Assembly: GCF_030052815.1 (NCBI RefSeq)
Contig: NC_079501.1
Location: 78,202,979 to 78,266,978 of the forward strand
Length of the DNA: 64,000 nucleotides
DNA from: Hevea brasiliensis
Lineage: Eukaryota > Streptophyta > Magnoliopsida > Malpighiales > Euphorbiaceae
Direction of reading: 5' to 3'
In this document: positions 10,688-21,653 of the stretch, piece after piece
How positions within the stretch are numbered: the stretch's first letter is position 1
How the letters are laid out: every line of letters starts with the position of its first letter
Program-made: the position numbers and the translations under genes
The notes under the pieces: generated by a model
Seen by the model: the letters and a program-made list of their open reading frames with translations, nothing else
Told to the model about the DNA's origin: nothing
The model's database searches: none

Positions 10688-11331
10688 TGCAAAAATTCCT
10701 TATCCATGATGGGAGTTCCTGTATCATTCACTGTTATTTCTTGGTTGCTCTTCATTGTTAACAATCGAGGACGAGATCGTAAGAACCTTCTATGATGTCT
10801 GGATGAGGCATAAGAAACGATTGCTAGATCATCTGATTGTGAGCCATGGTCTTTAGCCTGGTAAAGCAAGTGGATGCCACACTTTTTTACATTAATTCCA
10901 AAACCCAAGTCAATAGAAAATTCCACTTCATCCCCTTCTTCCAACTCATCCTTAAATCGCCAACCCGCATCATATTGATCAGTTCCCCTCTTATGATTAT
11001 CAAATATCCAATAGCACAACCAACTGATATCTTGCTCAACATCTCTTGAAAAGAAGGTGATATGAGGATCATAGATCCATTCAAACAGTTTGGTTTTATT
11101 AGTGATCGTGAGAAGAGGACAAGTGTAACAAGATTTCTGTTTTGTTAGGAGGTCCGTTTGATATCTTCCCCATGCGTAAGTAGCATATGTAACAACTCCA
11201 ATGATGGTTGAACCTGGATCAAGTCGAGGCACGTGAAAGGATACAATATTGCCTTTATGTAGATCGCCGAACCACATTGGAATCTCATTTCCTGGTAGGA
11301 AGATGCTGTATAAGCCCCTCTCAGAAAGAGC
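10688..11331 (-). CDS. TNL exon 5: C-terminal C-JID / post-LRR domain
   Basis: Starts after the acceptor gactttcttagcag with ALSERGLYSIFLPGNEIP, the hallmark start of the C-terminal jelly-roll/Ig-like (C-JID, post-LRR) domain that contacts effectors in TNL structures such as RPP1 and ROQ1. It continues FHVPRL, GVVTYATYAW, then the WIFDNHKRG ... GDEVEFSID strands and the closing KKCGIHLLY segment, all in the family order. The frame is open for 214 codons. It could end at its own TAA (10684-10686), but a strong donor (GCA|GTAAGC) just before that stop joins in frame to a short last exon. Exon 4 and exon 5 join phase 0. Confidence 0.85.
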
Positions 11332-11576
11332 CTGCTAAGAAAGTCAAAGTCAGGAAAAGTGAAAGAGAAATGTAAGCAAATTTGGACAAGTTCTGATTCA
11401 AGTGAAAAACATAAAATGGGACGTAGAATAGAACTTCCCTCTAAAAACATGACATTGGGGAATTGTTATTAAAATGGTTTAGTGAACAGGTGGCTTTATG
11501 AATCAAGGTATTGGTAAGAAAGTGTAACATCCCAAAATTTTAATTTAGCAAATTTTTATTTTTGGGATACTATTAA

Positions 11577-12312
11577 TGTTGTGCATCATGGAAGCGTCTA
11601 AACTGCAAAGAAATAAAACAAACACACAAAACACCAATATTTACGTGGTTCACCCTCTCAACATAGGGCTACATTCACGGATATGCAATCTTCCACTATC
11701 AATAATAAATAAATCATCATTACAAGCTCATAACTCTACTACCCATCAACCCAATTACACTCAAGAGAATCAATACTACATCAACCTGCTCATAGAAAAT
11801 ATATTAGTTAGTCTCTCTCAGTCTTCTCTAGATATAATCCAATATATTTACTATTACAACACTTGTGGTGCCTTCAACTATTATATGAGCAAGAGTCCTC
11901 TCACCAATGGACAAGAATCCCTTCTTCTTGAATTCTGTCCTTTATCCACCTTAGGCCAAAGCCTCTCTTCACTGCAATGGGCAAAAGCCCCTCATCAATG
12001 GGCAGAGCCAAATCCGCAGCAATTAGTAAAGCCCTCTCTACAATGGGCGACAGCCTCATTCCATGAGCTGAAAGCCACTGTCTTCAATGGGCAAAAGCCA
12101 AATAATCTTTTCCATCATTCTCCTATTTATAGTGTTAATTCCCTCAATCCTGATCTGATTAGGAGTCCTACTCAATTTAGGTTTAACACTAAAATAGGAG
12201 TTCTACTCTATATAGGAAATATTCCTCTATCCTATTGAGGAATATTTCTCTCACTCAAATTAGGAAAAGATCTATCCAAATTTTACTAGGATTTTGAGTC
12301 ATAATTCTAACA
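11577..12312. mobile_element. Copia-type solo LTR nested in the intronic gypsy LTR
   Basis: Begins TGTTGTGCAT and ends TTCTAACA, and is flanked by the perfect 5-bp duplication ATTAA (11572-11576 and 12313-12317). It contains the 'tttacgtggttcacc' block common in plant copia LTRs and a local run of gggcaaaagcc repeats (about 11975-12110). The 220-residue ORF at 11576-12238 is a chance frame through this LTR. Orientation cannot be set without internal sequence. Confidence 0.75.
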
Positions 12313-12488
12313 ATTAAGCAGGTTCTATTTAATTTTGAGTAAGAGATTAATAAGGGTCTTTATAAATTTAATTTCAGTTTATGCCAAAATATTTGGTTAA
12401 TTAAGTTGACTAATAGCTTTAGAATTTAATTGGATTAAATTTTTAGTGATTGGTTATATTAGGTTTGATATTGTAGAAAATTCTAGGG

Positions 12489-12490
12489 AG

Positions 12491-12540
<50 letters not shown>
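12489..12540. repeat. (AAT)n microsatellite
   Basis: A pure ATA/AAT trinucleotide run of about 17 units inside the intronic solo LTR, probably polymorphic. Confidence 0.95.
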
Positions 12541-12541
<1 letters not shown>

Positions 12542-14593
12542 GGTAGATAATTTTTTATGGGCTAGAAATCACTGCTAAACTTCAATTTCTGGCTCACTAA
12601 AATTAGGTAATATCTTTAGATTCACAAATGATGAATTATCAGTTAGAATTGTTGGTTTTTGGAGACTGAGTTTGTGTATAACTGTATAATTTTGGTTAAG
12701 TTAGAAGATTCTTTGTGCTTGAGAAATTATATGGTAAGGTTTGAAGCATATTGGTGAAATTAGAATTTAATTTCAAGTGGTATATTATTAGGGGAATAAA
12801 ATTTTAAGGATGTATTAGATAGCGGATATTCATAGTTTTATAAGAATATAGATTTAATAAATTAAAATGAAGCTTAATATTGTCAGTTGATTGAAAATGA
12901 ATATATACATATATGTGTATGTTGATATATTATTGAAATTATAAATGATATTGAAATTATAAATGATAGTGTTATTATGATTAAGTGGTAAAAAAATGGA
13001 AGTGCATCAATTCATGTGATGTTTTGCATTTTCTAGATCGATCTTGTTAAATGGCTAATTATGAGGAGTTGTGTCCTAAAGGTTGGAGACAATTTCATAT
13101 TTTGTAGTGATATTTGAGGGCAGAATATGCTTTTTATATATTATATTTGAAATTGTACAGTAGAGGTTGAAATAAATAAAAATAGGTAAGTGATTAAGGA
13201 GATAAAGAATAAGACGTATAATTAAATTAGATGAATGTTAAGCTGGAACTATTTTAGTAATATTCATTATGTTAACATTTTGGCTTTTAAGAAGAATCAG
13301 TTAATGACTGAGTCTCTGGATTATTGTCATGGAGCTGTTAGTTTAGGAACAAGAATTGGTTGTAGGATGAATTCATGTGTGTGAAGGTTATTTTGGATTC
13401 ATTGAACTGCCAATTCCGAATTGTCATCCGAGTCACGTTTGTGAATTTAAAACGAATGCTAAGTTTGTTATTTATTGTGAACTGTTAATTTTTAGCAAGG
13501 GGAATCTCTCAGTTACAGGATAGATGTTGCTGGATTTTCGTTAAATATTTTGATAATTAGATTAATATGCTAATTTAATTTGTGTTGAGATTCTTAGAAT
13601 AAAAACTTGATTTCTATTTAAACTCTGTGTTAAATAAGTGAAAGTGGGTAGACTAAGTGATAAGTTTGAGTTAGCTAGCATATAAAGTTATTCTTTTATA
13701 AGGTTATTAGCTTCATAAATACTTAATTGGGGAAAAAAAATAGTTAAGTATTAGATGGTCATGAATGTAATGTTAAATTTTAGTATGATGGTTGAATGTG
13801 AATGGTTGAGAATATTATATATATACATATACTAATACTATGATTGAGATTATATGCTCAATATATTTCATTTGTTTTAAATTTAGAACAGTTTGAACAG
13901 TTAATCAAATATTTATTTTAAGAACTACGTGGGTTTGATTTCCCATTTAATAGGGGTACGTAGGCAACTTGAGGCAAATTGAATTTTACCTCAAGCCCAA
14001 CCCGAACTTTTTCTAAATAAAATTTCAATTGAATTTTTCATTATCTACTTTGAGTTTTGTTCTTCATTCTGTTGTTTTTTACTATTAAGAAATTTTGTTA
14101 TATAAAATGATTTATTTAATCCTGCTTTACTTATTTTATTGCTAATTTTGGATTGTGAATATGTTTGAATTATGATACCTTAGCAATAACAGATTGATTC
14201 ATAATAATATTAGAGGAGTGGGCATTAGTTGTTTAAGTAATTCAGCTAGATTATTGGTCAGCCTTTTCTTAAATTTCTGAGGGGTGTGACAGAGAGAAGA
14301 AATGTTGCATGCATTTAAACACACAAGAAAACTAAAAATAATCAACTACTTTAACCTGCCCATTCTCAAATCAACTTAATCATTCTCTGCAGATTCCTTA
14401 GATACCTAGATGTAATCTGCGTTGTGGCTTTCTTTTCCTAGAAAATAAACTGCATTTAAGACCAACTTGCTCTGCCTAAAGCATAACCCAAAAAAGCACA
14501 AAGTGAAATAAATAAACTAACTTAGTTAATAATTAAATTAAGGAAATTTGCAGCACGCTCTAACAAAAACGGAGAAAGGGAGGCAGGCAGTAC

Positions 14594-15941
14594 CTGCGGT
14601 GGACACATCGCATTAGCTGCTACAAGATTGTCAATTTTGCGGACAGAATAGTTTGTAACTGATTCCTGGATGAATGAGCTATTGCTTCCAAGAAGTTTTC
14701 CAGCAATATCAACTTCTAACGGTTCCAAGTTGAAAAAGCCTTCAATTCCTTTTAAATTCACGCAACCTTTGACCTCCAGAGCTGATTCCCCATGAAAATT
14801 TGTTAGATTAATACTTTCCAATGACAAACAATCGTTAGCATACAAACCTTTTACACTTGACTGAAGTTGGGGTATAGATCGAAGCCCTTTGCATGAATTT
14901 AAATGAAGCTTTCCAAGATTAGGAAGGCTACTGATACTAGCTGGAAAGCTTGTGAAACCATTGCCACATAATTTCAGCACGTTCAAAGAAGACAAGCCTC
15001 GAAAAGCATGGGGAATTATACCATCTAATATGTTACAATATCTGATATCCAACTCTTTTAAAGAAAAAGGTTAAATGCTGATGATCTGAGGACAGTTTTC
15101 GGGTGAAAAGATAAGAGGACATTCACATAAAGACAAAATTTCAAGATTTTTCATATTTCTAATTGTTTCAGGTAGGATGTTTATTCCAGTTCCATCAAGA
15201 TTAAGAACAACCAAGGATTTCAACTCCCCCAGGTCCTCAGGCAGTTCCTTGAGTTTTGAGCAGCCTGACATGTTTAACTCCTTCAGTGATCTTAGACCAA
15301 AAATTTTGGCAGGGAAATTCTTAAGATTCTTGCAATCTTGCAAATTCCAGAAAACAAGGGAATTAAAATGTCCAGTGGATTCTGGCAAATCATCAAGTTT
15401 TGAGCAGCCTGACATGTCTAGCTTCTCAAGTGAGTTTAGATCACCAATGCTCCCTGGAAGACTCTTAAGGTTCTCGCAATCATGCAAATTCAATGAAATG
15501 AGGCATGTTAGAAATCCAGTGGACTCGGGCAACTGCTCAAGTTTGGAGCAGCCTGACATGTTTAGCTCCTGAAGTGATTTTAGATTGCCAATGCTTCCTG
15601 GAAGGTTCTGAAGTTTCTCACAGTTTTGCAAATTCAACAGAATAAGGTGAGTTAGAAGTCCAATGGACTCGGGCATCTCTTCAAGTTTTGAGCAGCCCGA
15701 CATATTTAGCTTCTCCAGCGTTCTTAGACCACCAACACTTCCTGGAAGATTCCCAAGGCTCTTGCAATCTTGAAAATTCAGGAAAACAAGATTAGTGAGA
15801 AGTCCAATGGTGTCACCAACCCTTTCCAATCTAATGCAATCTTTCAGCATCAATTTCTGAAGATTTTGGCAACCTTCAAAGTCTGGGATCTCAATAAGCT
15901 TGTGAGTGGTTAAGATTAAGCAATTTCAGCTTCTTTAGAGA
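14594..15941 (-). pseudogene. TNL exon 4: LRR domain, frameshift plus stop
   Basis: Begins SLKKLKLLNLNHS at the acceptor ctgttgcag. After that histidine-serine, one base is extra (or two are missing) around 15902, so the phase-0 frame ends at TGA 15893-15891. The family-typical continuation, KLIEIPDF and then NLQKLMLKDC, lies in the next frame. It carries about ten LRRs of ~24 residues in LNMSGCSKLEELPES / LNLQDCxxLxxLPGSIG style, up to PLIFSPENCPQIISI. TAA follows at 15073-15071, and then the same frame resumes with PFSLKELDIRYC and runs to the CCGCAG|GTACTG donor. Exon length is 1348, one more than a multiple of three, as expected for a single 1-base lesion. Confidence 0.85.
15195..15770 (-). 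repeat. 144-bp tandem repeat inside the LRR exon
   Basis: The plus-strand string cagcc[t/c]gaca recurs at 15261, 15405, 15549 and 15693, exactly 144 bases apart. Each period encodes two 24-residue LRRs, one of SGCSKL type and one of L-DC/QNC type. Four copies are clear and flanking copies are more diverged. This indicates growth of the LRR domain by duplication of repeat pairs. Confidence 0.85.
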
Positions 15942-16032
15942 CTGCAACAGATGAAATAGTTAAAAATGTATCAGTTTCTGAAAACGACAAAATAAGTTAT
16001 TCACACATAAATTAAATGATATCTTAATCTAC

Positions 16033-16308
16033 CTTTCCTGCCTCCACAAAATGTTTCAGACTGCTATATCGCATATCAAGAATAATCAGATTTTCCAGAC
16101 TGAGATCGAATGGTATAGATTCCAAAGGAAATTCACGCCAACACAACCATCTTAACTTGTTAGAAATATGCTTGTAGTCTCCTGCCAGGTGTATATAGTT
16201 GAGTTGAAGCAGTCTTAGCATTTTCATCTTTTTGAATGTTTTGGTACTCGATGAGTACTGTTTTAATCCTGGCATGTTCAGAACAAGGCCTTCAACTGCT
16301 CTTGTACC
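16033..16308 (-). CDS. TNL exon 3: NB-ARC to LRR linker and first LRRs
   Basis: Ninety-two codons, phase 0 at both ends. It begins GTRAVEGLVLN, the standard start of this exon in TNLs (GTxAVEGI-type), and continues into MLRLLQLNYIHLAGDYKHIS and LRWLCWREFPLESIPFD, the first degenerate LRRs. The acceptor is tctttaacag and the donor GGAAAG|GTAGAT. No damage is seen. Confidence 0.87.
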
Positions 16309-16397
16309 CTGTTAAAGAGGAGCAATTCATCACGTGTCTGGAGAAAGACAACATATAAACATGCATATTCAACGGGGGAACTGTGAACTTTTCCTAC

Positions 16398-17493
16398 CTT
16401 TTTATTTGTTAAAACATCAATTACATCTTCATGATGCCATAATCTACTACGTTCTCCAGGATCTACAACATGCTCTTTCCGTACGATTTCTCTTCCCATG
16501 TCCCGAAGCAAATCATGCATCGACATCTTGTTATTAGAGCCAACTTTTACTAGACACCTCCTCATCAGAGAATTAATGCCGTTAACCGGAAAGAAGCCGC
16601 ATTCTTCCAGTATGCTTATGACATAGTCCTTATCATACCCAGTGAAGAAACATGCAATATCAAGAAATATGAACTTTTCAAAATCACCAAGAGAATCATA
16701 ACTTATTTTAAACTTGCTGTGAATATCTTCATTGGCAATCACTTTCAGTTTTTCCAACCTGCTATTCCACACATCAACACTTTGGCCACTCAAAAAAGAA
16801 CCCAGAACTTCAAGAGCTAGAGGAATTCCCCCGCAATAGTGAACCATTTTTTTAGCACAAGCCATGTAGGCTTCAGTGGGATGGTTTTTGCCAAAGGCAT
16901 GTAAACTTAGGAGCTGAAGAGAATCATTGTCACCCATTTTGTTAACCTCATACTGCCAATACATCTCACATGGTTTTAGGAAATCCTTCATTCTAGTAGT
17001 TATAATCACTCTACTCCCAGGAGAAAACCAATCACATTTTCCTAGTATTTTATTTATTTGATCCTGTTTATCAACATCATCCAATACAAGAAGAACCATT
17101 TTGTTATGTGGTTTTTGTATGATCAAATTCAGTCCTATTTCGGGATTATATATCTTTTCATGTTTTTTTTTAGAGGTCTCAGTCAGAAGTTGCCTTTGTA
17201 AGTAGGGTATACCCTTGAAATGGGCAGCTTCTCTAACATTTTCAAGGAAGCAGCTGCTTTCAAATGTCTGGAACAGACAATTATAAACCTCTTTTGCAAT
17301 GGTTGACTTACCTATACCTCCCATCCCATATATCCCAACTATGCGTATGTCTTCTAACTCGTTAGCCATCAAAGAAATCATCCCTTCCGCTCGAGATTGT
17401 AAACCAATTGGGTGGATGGCAACATTGAGCATTGTTCGATTTAGTCTTCTTGAAATCTCTTCAACGATATGATCAATATTTTTTGCCTCATGC
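16398..17493 (-). CDS. TNL exon 2: NB-ARC domain
   Basis: Encodes about residues 161-526. Motifs appear in the right order: P-loop GMGGIGKST (about 217-225), RNBS-A-like FLENVRE, kinase-2 VLLVLDDVD (about 295-303, with the D-D pair), RNBS-B GSRVIITTR, GLPL as GGIPLALEVLG, RNBS-C/D-like FLDIACFF, and the MHD motif MHDLLRDMG near residue 490. The final W-type TNL tryptophan position after kinase-2 is replaced by a Q/I stretch (DKQDQINKIL). The acceptor is ttgacttgcag and the donor AAAAAG|GTAGGA. All nucleotide-binding motifs look functional, in contrast to the damaged LRR exon. Confidence 0.9.
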
Positions 17494-17805
17494 CTGCAAG
17501 TCAAAAAGTTGAAGTGGATATTATATAATACATAATAGTTAAACCAATAATAATGGTATCATCACACAAACAAGAGATCATAAGTTTGAAATTTTATAAA
17601 TCTTATATTACCTTCAAAAACCTCCATACACACAAAATTTGGGGTTTTCGTTTTATTTTTAATTGGATTATTACAAAATGCAACACAGATGTATAGTAAG
17701 ACGTTCTAAATCTATTCTTATCAAAGGACTAAAAATGCTAAAAAAATAATTAAAGAAAATAGTAACAGATCGAAGCATATATAGTTAGATCTATGACGGA
17801 TGTAC

Positions 17806-18287
17806 CCATCCAAGCGCTTTGGTAGATCAAGACCCTTCAAGGTGGAAACTTGTCGGAGAGCATCCTTCCACTTCTGTAGGACATCTTCCTTGAAATGCTT
17901 TTCATGCTCCACAAATGCTTCTTTATAGCTTCCTTGGATCTCTTCAACATGAGATGTATCTACATCATAAAAAATTGGCCAGACATCATCTGCTTTTTTA
18001 TACTTTAGGATTTGGACAAGCTCTTCCAGACACCAAGTAGAAGAGGCATAGTCTTTTGAGAGAAGGACTAGTGAAAATTTCGACTGCTGGATACCATTTA
18101 GGCATGCTGCTCCAATTTTCTCTGTGTCTTCCATCTTTTCCTCCTCTACATAAGCGTTGATTCCACTCCGACGCAAAACAGCGTAGAGGTGGCCAGTGAA
18201 GCCTTTCATTACATCCTTCCCTCTGAAACTCAAGAACACATCGTAAGTACTGCAAAATGAAGTAACGAAAATGGAGGTTGAAGCCAT
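17806..18287 (-). CDS. TNL exon 1: TIR domain
   Basis: Encodes residues 1-160 from the ATG at 18287, ending at a GG|GTACAT donor. The TIR core starts at about residue 14 with YDVFLSFRG. The alpha-C segment SSTWCLEEL keeps the glutamate that is catalytic in plant TIR NADases. FYDVD is present with DP changed to DT. The BB-loop region reads EEEKMEDTEKIG where most TNLs have a D-E-LERGEEI-like stretch, so the usual loop glycine is missing. The alpha-A 'SH' pair is GH (FTGHLY). These changes could weaken self-association or catalysis, but that is inference. The intron is phase 2 and rejoins as a glycine codon. Confidence 0.88.
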
Positions 18288-18324
18288 GGAATATTGGAAG
18301 AGATTGATTAGCTTTGCTGTCTTT

Positions 18325-18571
18325 CACATTTGTCAATCTTAGAATTATAGAAATTATACTTACAACTTCAAGTCAGGATTCTCTGGAGCGCATTAATGTC
18401 ACATCACTCGATTGAATAATGTCAACTTACTACAGAGAATGCGGAATTTGTTGGAAATTAAACTTAATTCGGCCCAAGCCAAAGTCCATTAAATTTGAGC
18501 CCATTTTCTAGAAGCTGAGTGCAGATTTTTCTACCCAGACGTTTCATGCAAGCCATGCACCAAAAAGTCAA
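18325..18571 (-). promoter_or_regulatory. Candidate TNL promoter region
   Basis: On the minus strand a TATAAT-like box (18353-18358) lies about 66 bases before the ATG. A TTGACT W-box (18566-18571) and two further TTGACA cores (about 18331 and 18420) lie upstream. W-boxes bind WRKY factors and are common at immune-receptor promoters. Short motifs like these also occur by chance. Confidence 0.25.
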
Positions 18572-19000
18572 AGAAGATTGCATTATCGTTCAAACTATGT
18601 TTAGCTCCAGAAGTTGTCCCGAAGATTGGATAAATTACCACCACAAGTGCTGAGAAAAAAAATATACACGCTAGATGTTTCTCAACCGGCATACAAGCAA
18701 CCATAAAATAGGCCTAAATTAATTTTTCTCGTGATTTGAGATTTACCTAGCTACCAGTCTTCAAGTACTATTAAACATGCAACTTTGATTGGCAGATTAT
18801 AAATTGAACGCCCTTTCTAAATTAAAAAGGCACAAGAAAATGCCAAAAATGTTTCTTTCCAGTCAGACTGACATGTCAAGCAAAGCAGATCAAAGAAACG
18901 CCAACTTTATCTATTGAATTTGATTGTTTCTAAAATTACCAAGATTTTATACCTAATGTCTTGGCCTTTGAGCTATAATTTTTCCATATGCAAATTAATG

Positions 19001-19053
<53 letters not shown>

Positions 19054-20034
19054 TTTCAATTTGTCTCTAAAATTAATTTCATAATTTAATTAACAACTAT
19101 TTTAAATTTATGACATGTTTAGGTTAACATTTGACAAACATGACAAACAGATAATAGTATTCAATACAACTAGTATCTTAATCTAGCAGTAAGGTATGGT
19201 TGCCAGAATTTAAATTTTACCTATGTTAATATTCCTCTCCTTCAATATTAGTATTGAATACAAAAGAACTGTATTCATAATGAAATTTTAAATTAAACGA
19301 TTTCAATCGCAGTTGATTTTGGATTAAATCAGCCATTTACAACGAGATCAATTTTTCTGATCTATCAAATATTAGGTTAAATTCACTATAAATAATTATA
19401 AAATTTAATTTTAGATTAACTTAGACCTTGGTTGTCAAATCTGACCCAGCCTTCAAATCGGTGAAAGGCAAAGATTCATAGGTTTAAGATTCAATTGGTG
19501 CAGTGTATATACGCACATAAATATATTATATTATATATATGTATGTTAAAAATATACTGACAATAGTAATATTTATTAAGTTTTATCAATATATTACAGA
19601 AATATCTCAAATTAAGTTTTGATATTTTAATTTTTTGTTAAAAAATTTAAAATAATAAAATTTTAATATTTATAATAAAATAAATAATTAAAAATAATAT
19701 TTCAAATGAAAACAAATTTATTTTTTATGATAATAAAATTATAAAATCTTTGATGCAATTTATATTTAATAAAATTAAATAATTGTAGTTGTTGAATTTA
19801 TGCAATAGAATTCTTATTAAATCATTTTAATCCACCGCATTACGCTGTGCTAAATCCTCTTCCCTTCAGCAGGGAAAATTACAATAAATATTGACACGTA
19901 TAGGTAAAGAAAGCTGTTTGCCGCCTTCTTTTTCAATTCTTAATTTCTAAAATCCTACACTCTACCTGGACGAAAGATGAATTACATTTTAATAATCCTA
20001 TCATTGACTATCCACTAAATCAAAAAAAGTACCG
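18572..20034. other. Intergenic, no gene recognised
   Basis: AT-rich DNA upstream of the TNL gene. It includes a (TA)n run at 19005-19048 and very AT-rich stretches at 19510-19740. No open frame of note in either direction. Confidence 0.55.
19005..19048. repeat. (TA)n microsatellite
   Basis: About 22 uninterrupted TA units. Confidence 0.95.
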
Positions 20035-20037
20035 ACC

Positions 20038-20140
20038 TGTTGAGCTCCTCAGATCACCAATGCTTTCTTAGAAGGTTGTAAAGATTGCAATCTTGCACAT
20101 TGAGAGAAAGAAGATGGATGAGATGAACCAATTTATCAAA
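20038..20140 (-). pseudogene. TNL LRR relic
   Basis: About 100 bases that align with the LRR exon of the neighbouring gene. 'gagctcctcagatcaccaat' followed by 'gctt.ctagaaggtt' and 'cttgcacattgagag' parallels 15563-15650 (gctcctgaagtgattttaga, gcttcctggaaggtt). On the minus strand it encodes parts of an LN-x-DC / GSIG-type LRR with breaks. It suggests that a second TNL copy once lay here. Confidence 0.6.
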
Positions 20141-21386
20141 CTTCTAAATTTACGTATTTCTTTTCCCCTTTGTAAATTATAATATACTATATAATTAAAA
20201 GAGGACAGATTTTTATTATTTTTAAGAACAGTCAAAATATAATTTTATCCTTTTTTTTTTTTTTCTTTTCTTTGCACCGAAGGCAAAGCAGACAGAAAAA
20301 ATCGCATTAACTAAACACATTTTTATATTTATTTGTTTTCGCCTTTTTTTTTCTTTTCTTTTGGCTTTTGTTGTCTGCAAACTTACAGTAGGAGTAACCT
20401 TGCTATTTTACTGGCTTTTTTTTTCCTTTTTATTTTTTTATATTTTTCCTTTTGCTTTTATTTTTTTATGATTTTTTAATATTATTTACAACATCCATCC
20501 AGTACCTACTTCCCATGACTCTCCATATGTCACACTCCACTTGCAAACACCTTTTTTTCATTTAGTTTTTTTTTCTTAAATCATTTTAGTTTGACAATAA
20601 CTACAATATTATTTCTAAAATGTTTTTATTTCTATAAATTTTTTTAAAATTATTTATTCTTTTCGTATAAAACTTACTCACTTTTTTCCATTTTCCAATT
20701 TTTTTAATTTTAATTTATTTTAAATCCTCAACTACTTAAATATAATTTATATAATAATTAAAATTATTTTTTTAAATTATTTTTTATATTCATTTAATTG
20801 TTTATTTAATATTTAATTATTATATTTATGCTAATTATTATTTTTAAATAGTAACACTATCTATTTTATTTTTGTTTTATTTTATTTTTTTTAATAGATT
20901 TACACTAATTATTACTACAACAGTTTAAAAAAAAAGTGTTGGCACTGTTCATCTATCAAACTCACGCTTTTTTTAATCAAAGCCCTAATATTACTATTAA
21001 TTTTTTTATAAAAGTAATTTTATTAATATTAATTTATTTCTAGCTATTATATGTTCATATTCTATTTTTTTATATTAATTTTTAAATTATTTAGCTCTGA
21101 TTATGATTCAAATTTAAAACGTCATAGTTTTAAATAAAACTCTAGAACCGTTAACTCTTATTAATTTTTCTAATTTTAAGTTATTAAAATATTTTATTTT
21201 TAAACTTATTGCATATTTACATAAAAGAAAAGATAATGTAATTTCAAAAATTTTAATATAATTCAAATAAAACATAATTAAATTACAAATTGACTTAAAA
21301 ATATTTTTATTTTTTTATAAATAAATATTTTATCAGCATAAATTTAAAAAGTACAATCTTTTAATTTATAAAAAGTTAAAAATAAT

Positions 21387-21424
21387 CTATATTATTATTA
21401 TTATTATTGTTATTATTATTATTA
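21387..21424. repeat. (ATT)n microsatellite
   Basis: A TTA/ATT trinucleotide run with one interruption (ttgtta). Confidence 0.9.
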
Positions 21425-21609
21425 AAAAGTGACGCAAGTTATAACATTACATAATTAGTTTCACACACACACATACTTACAATTGCTCAATCTTTATTAG
21501 GAACCTTTGTTTTTCCTTTTCCTTCTTATTTCAATTAGTTCAACCATCTTATTTTCTATAATTTTTGTGTTATAATATCTAATGTTAAAATATATATGAT
21601 CTCTAGAAG

Positions 21610-21611
<2 letters not shown>

Positions 21612-21650
<39 letters not shown>
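21612..21650. repeat. (AT)n microsatellite
   Basis: About 19 AT units. Confidence 0.95.

Positions 21651-21653
<3 letters not shown>

Larger units (their letters stand above)
11523..14291. mobile_element. Gypsy-type solo LTR in TNL intron 4 (with nested insertion)
   Basis: Runs from TGTAACATCCC to GGGGTGTGACA, a near-inverted terminal pair typical of gypsy LTRs. It is flanked by GAAAG (11518-11522) and GAGAG (14292-14296), a 5-bp target duplication with one mismatch. There is no polyprotein and no second LTR, so it is a solo LTR of about 2.0 kb once the nested 736-bp element is removed. The tail contains the 'gggtacgtaggcaacttgag' block seen in plant gypsy LTRs. It accounts for most of the 3.3-kb intron. 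Confidence 0.72.
10430..18287 (-). pseudogene. TIR-NBS-LRR (TNL) resistance-type gene, two disabling lesions
   Basis: TNLs are intracellular immune receptors. The TIR domain is an NADase/signalling module, NB-ARC is the ATP/ADP switch, and the LRR plus C-terminal jelly-roll (C-JID) recognise effectors. I resolve six exons: 18287-17806, 17493-16398, 16308-16033, 15941-14594, 11331-10688 and 10502-10430. All junctions have GT/AG ends and consistent phases, and this order is typical of the family. The spliced product would be about 1,305 residues. Two lesions break it. Exon 4 has one base too many, with a shift near 15902 leading to a stop at 15893-15891. There is also an in-frame TAA at 15073-15071 where TTA (Leu) is expected. 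Introns are 312, 89, 91, 3262 and 185 bp. It is either a recent pseudogene or carries assembly errors; the reading frames are otherwise excellent. Confidence 0.85.

Noticed and set aside
11576..12238. 220-residue plus-strand ORF in the TNL intron
   Set aside because: It coincides with the nested copia solo LTR bounded by ATTAA duplications. Its composition is that of LTR repeats (gggcaaaagcc units), with no recognisable protein family.
15177..15572. 131-residue plus-strand ORF across the LRR exon
   Set aside because: It is the antisense shadow of the periodic LRR coding; the 144-bp repeat keeps the opposite frame open. No start context or known family.
17998..18336. 112-residue minus-strand ORF overlapping TNL exon 1
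   Set aside because: It is in another frame of the TIR exon. The 18287 start gives the TIR domain.
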